15,595 nt of DNA from positions 35,631 through 51,225 of the forward strand of contig DBWH01000005.1 of NCBI GenBank assembly GCA_002308595.1, read 5' to 3'. The DNA is from Mageeibacillus sp. UBA1243. Its GTDB lineage: Bacteria; Bacillota; Clostridia; UBA1212. Position 1 is the first letter of the stretch. Every line of letters begins with the position of its first letter. A program made the position numbers and the translations under genes. Under the pieces are notes generated by a model, which worked only from the letters and a program-made list of their open reading frames with translations, was not told the origin of the DNA and searched no databases. This document shows, piece after piece, positions 13,755 through 15,595 of this stretch.

Positions 13755-14684
13755 ATGGAATACGTCTTGCTCGCGGGAAGCTGCATTTGCTTTTCGCTCC
13801 AGTTCATCTTCTCAAAGCTTTTCCAGCGCCGAACCGACGGCACTGTCCACGCCGCAATGTGGAGCAATCTCTTAAGCGGCATATCCATTTTCATCATTTT
13901 CTGGTGCATCAACTGCTTCAGGCTCACCGTTTCAGGGGGTGCCGCCGCTTTGGCCGTCCTCTATGCCGCGTCAAGCATCATCTGCACTTGGGCGTCGCTC
14001 ATCGGCATGTCTGCCACAACTGTTGCCGCTATCACGCTGTACACGCTCCTTGGCGGTGTCGTTCTGCCCTTCTTTTACGGTGTTTTTGCACTATCCGAAA
14101 GGCCCTCGCCCTTCCGCTGGATCGGCGTTACGCTTATGATTCTTGCGGCTTTTGCACCCTACGTTATCAACAATCTTTCCAAGAAGGAAACCGCCAAGGC
14201 CAAAAGCAGGCTGAAAGCGGCCGTCTGCTGCGCCGTCGTGTTTCTCACAAACGGTCTCATCAGCATTGCCACCAATGCGTCCGAGAGGATTCCCGATCAC
14301 GTCGGAAGCAACGACTTTCTTCTCATAAGCACGGTTCTCAGGATTTTCGGCGCTGCCGCGATTCTTCTTGCGCTGACGCTTGTCAAAAAGGACCGGAATG
14401 TTCTTCCGCTCGACCCCAAGACAAACGAGCCCGTAAAATCAAAAGCCTTCGTTATTCTGTTTGTAATCAGTTTCTTCTATGCGGTTCTTAACGGAGCCGG
14501 CAACATTTTCAGTCTCAACTGCGCCAAAACGATGGACGCATCGCTCCAGTTTCCTATCATCTCGGCGGCCTGCATAGTCTTCTCCGCTCTCATCGGCCTT
14601 GTCGCGTTCAAAGAAAAACCCGGCAAGGGAGACGTCGCAGGGATCGTGCTCGCCATTGCCGGTATAGTCTTTACAATCTTTTAA
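13755..14684 (+). CDS. DMT/EamA-superfamily permease
   Basis: A 309-aa polytopic membrane protein with about ten hydrophobic helices in two five-helix halves, the architecture of drug/metabolite transporters (RhaT/EamA type). Helices are evident from MEYVLLAGSCICFSLQFIFS, SGISIFIIFWCINCF, AALAVLYAASSIICTW, AITLYTLLGGVVLPFFYGVFAL, WIGVTLMILAAFAPYVI, a second half from AAVCCAVVFLTNG, and a final GDVAGIVLAIAGIVFTIF. The pattern SERPSPFRWIGVTLMILA at the end of the first half is echoed by KEKPGKGDVAGIVLAIAG at the end of the second, typical of EamA duplications. The substrate cannot be read from sequence. The frame stays open to a TTG at 13668, but that lies upstream of the predicted transcription start. 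The ATG at 13755 is chosen, with AAGG eleven bases upstream. It converges on the next gene with a gap of 15 nt. Confidence 0.88.
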   Translation: MEYVLLAGSCICFSLQFIFSKLFQRRTDGTVHAAMWSNLLSGISIFIIFWCINCFRLTVSGGAAALAVLYAASSIICTWASLIGMSATTVAAITLYTLLGGVVLPFFYGVFALSERPSPFRWIGVTLMILAAFAPYVINNLSKKETAKAKSRLKAAVCCAVVFLTNGLISIATNASERIPDHVGSNDFLLISTVLRIFGAAAILLALTLVKKDRNVLPLDPKTNEPVKSKAFVILFVISFFYAVLNGAGNIFSLNCAKTMDASLQFPIISAACIVFSALIGLVAFKEKPGKGDVAGIVLAIAGIVFTIF

Positions 14685-14699
14685 TTCAACTCGCCAAGG

Positions 14700-15419
14700 T
14701 TATTTTCCGCATGCCTTAACAAACGCGTTGAAAAGAGCCGCCTCTTCCTTCATCTGCGAGGAAAGCTGCTCCGGGTGCCACTGTACGCCGATGCAGAAAG
14801 ACATGTCTTTTCTTTCAATCGCCTCGACAATGCCGTCAAGGCTCCTTGCCGTTACCTCAAAACCGCCGCCAAGCTTCTTAACAGCCTGATGATGGTGCGA
14901 ATTGACTGAAATAACGTCAGTTCCCATAATCTGACGCACCATGGAGCCTTCTTCAAGTTTTACGTGCTGCGAAGGGATATTGGCGGCAAAGACCTGGCGG
15001 TGCTGGAGCATTCCTGAACCGTTCTCAGGTTTGAACTGTGTAGGGATGTCCTGGTAAAGGCTTCCGCCCTCCGCTACGTTTATGATCTGTATGCCCCTGC
15101 ATATTGCAAGACAAGGCTTGTTCAGCTTTTTAATCTCGTGGTAAAGGGCTATTTCGAGGCGGTCCCTTTCGGGCTGGATCTCGCCGCAGCAAAGAAGCGT
15201 TTCCTCGCCGTAAAGATAGGGAGCCGCGTCACAGCCGCCCGCGAAGAGGAAGCCGTCAAAGGAATTGGCGATTTCCTTTATACCGTCGTCGCCGGGGTGC
15301 ATCGGAAGGAGCACGGGGATTGCCCCCGCCCTTTCAAGAGATTCAAAATAAGGTGCGGAAACGTGGTACCTTCCCGGTGTGTCGGTTGAAGGTGTGACCG
15401 CGATAAAAGGTTTTCTCAT
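14700..15419 (-). CDS. gamma-glutamyl-gamma-aminobutyrate hydrolase family protein (peptidase C26)
   Basis: A 239-aa class-I glutamine-amidotransferase-like hydrolase (PuuD-like family). Members cleave gamma-glutamyl amides such as gamma-glutamyl-GABA in putrescine breakdown, though many homologues have unknown substrates. Seen here are IAVTPS near the start, FLFAGGCDAAPYLYGEE (57-73), nucleophile C107 in LAICRGIQIINVAEGGSLYQD, SVNSHHHQAV (171-180), and IGVQWHPEQ (210-218) with H215 and E217 completing the triad. The fold is typical in length. The ATG at 15419 is preferred; an in-frame GTG at 15431 adds four residues (MSLN) and neither has a strong ribosome binding site. No other putrescine or GABA gene is in view, so the substrate remains open. 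Confidence 0.93.
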   Translation of the reverse strand: MRKPFIAVTPSTDTPGRYHVSAPYFESLERAGAIPVLLPMHPGDDGIKEIANSFDGFLFAGGCDAAPYLYGEETLLCCGEIQPERDRLEIALYHEIKKLNKPCLAICRGIQIINVAEGGSLYQDIPTQFKPENGSGMLQHRQVFAANIPSQHVKLEEGSMVRQIMGTDVISVNSHHHQAVKKLGGGFEVTARSLDGIVEAIERKDMSFCIGVQWHPEQLSSQMKEEAALFNAFVKACGK

Positions 15420-15440
15420 GTTTAAGCTCACTCAAAAGCA

Positions 15441-15468
15441 TTTCGGGCAGCCGAAAAGCCACCCGAAA
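15441..15468 (-). terminator. possible terminator of the rubrerythrin-like gene
   Basis: TTTCGGG (15441-15447) and CCCGAAA (15462-15468) form a seven-pair stem whose 14-base interior can add a short GC/GC pairing. On the minus strand it is followed by TGCTTTTGAG, a short T-run. It lies 38 nt past the stop of the right-edge gene and 22 nt before the ATG of the C26 hydrolase, so it may also be a leader element. Confidence 0.5.
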
Positions 15469-15473
15469 CGAAT

Positions 15474-15504
15474 AATCTTGTCAAGATTTTTGAATTCAAA
15501 AATC
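15474..15504. repeat. two overlapping perfect palindromes downstream of the rubrerythrin-like gene
   Basis: GATTTTTGAATTCAAAAATC (15485-15504) is a perfect 20-bp palindrome starting one base past the stop codon of the right-edge gene. It overlaps AATCTTGTCAAGATT (15474-15488), a 15-bp dyad with one central base. As RNA both would be AT-rich hairpins; as DNA they could be a protein-binding site. Confidence 0.7.
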
Positions 15505-15505
15505 A

Positions 15506-15595
15506 TTAATAGTTTTCAACTCTTACCTCGAAATAGCTCTGCGGATGTGCGCAGACGGGGCATACCTCGGGGGCTTTTGTGCCGACGACGATATG
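15506..15595 (-). CDS. C-terminus of a rubrerythrin-like protein (partial, 5' part outside window)
   Basis: Only the last 29 codons and the TAA are visible. The peptide contains CPVC followed by AHPQSYFEV and ends VENY. This matches the second CxxC knuckle and the terminal PQSYFE of the rubredoxin-like iron-binding domain of rubrerythrins. These non-haem di-iron proteins reduce hydrogen peroxide in anaerobes, with the rubredoxin-like tail passing electrons. The first CxxC and the ferritin-like helical domain would lie to the right of the window. The assignment rests on this short tail, so another protein with a rubredoxin-like C-terminus is possible. Confidence 0.75.
   Translation of the reverse strand, partial: HIVVGTKAPEVCPVCAHPQSYFEVRVENY

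Noticed and set aside
1..15595. Mobile element, prophage or defence island
   Set aside because: No transposase, integrase, terminal repeats, phage gene or compositional break is visible. All genes but one or two have housekeeping or transport roles.

Overview
The window looks like a chromosomal housekeeping region of a member of the Clostridia (Bacillota), probably an uncultured gut-type lineage. The evidence is the gene order def-fmt-rlmN followed by stp-prkC-rsgA-rpe, a PASTA-domain Ser/Thr kinase, strong AGGAGG-type ribosome binding sites, frequent TTG/GTG starts, RqcH, and canonical sigma-A promoters. I see no insertion sequence, integrase, phage gene or CRISPR array. Almost everything is on the minus strand, so it reads best from right to left.

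Right edge (15595 to about 13755). The window opens inside a gene whose visible C-terminus looks like a rubrerythrin rubredoxin-like tail. Next is a class-I glutamine-amidotransferase-like hydrolase of the peptidase C26 / gamma-glutamyl-GABA hydrolase family. Converging on it is the only clear plus-strand gene, a DMT/EamA-type transporter with its own promoter.

Middle (13620 to 11240). A tRNA-Lys(UUU) with a near-perfect promoter and its own terminator is followed by hisS, whose motif 2 resembles the archaeal/eukaryote-like HisRS form. A 250-bp AT-rich spacer with regularly spaced inverted repeats comes next, then a small four-helix membrane protein of unknown function that ends at a strong terminator.

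Translation operon (11200 to 8560). One promoter drives def, fmt and rlmN: removal of N-formyl groups, formylation of initiator Met-tRNA, and methylation of 23S rRNA A2503 / tRNA.

Signalling and ribosome operon (8510 to window edge). A second clear promoter drives stp (PP2C phosphatase), prkC (PASTA kinase), rsgA (30S assembly GTPase), rpe (ribulose-phosphate epimerase), a 228-aa protein, rqcH (Ala-tailing ribosome quality-control factor) and an intracellular-type GH20 hexosaminidase that runs off the left edge. Spacers are 16 to 44 nt and no strong terminator interrupts the set.

The two most unusual observations are in this second operon. The 228-aa protein looks like an HPr-kinase/PEPCK-fold family member whose P-loop has been destroyed. 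It occupies the slot where many Firmicutes carry thiN. The third PASTA domain of the kinase is split by a Thr-Pro-rich insert of about 99 residues encoded by an in-frame hexanucleotide-type repeat. All family assignments come from reading motifs; no database search was possible.
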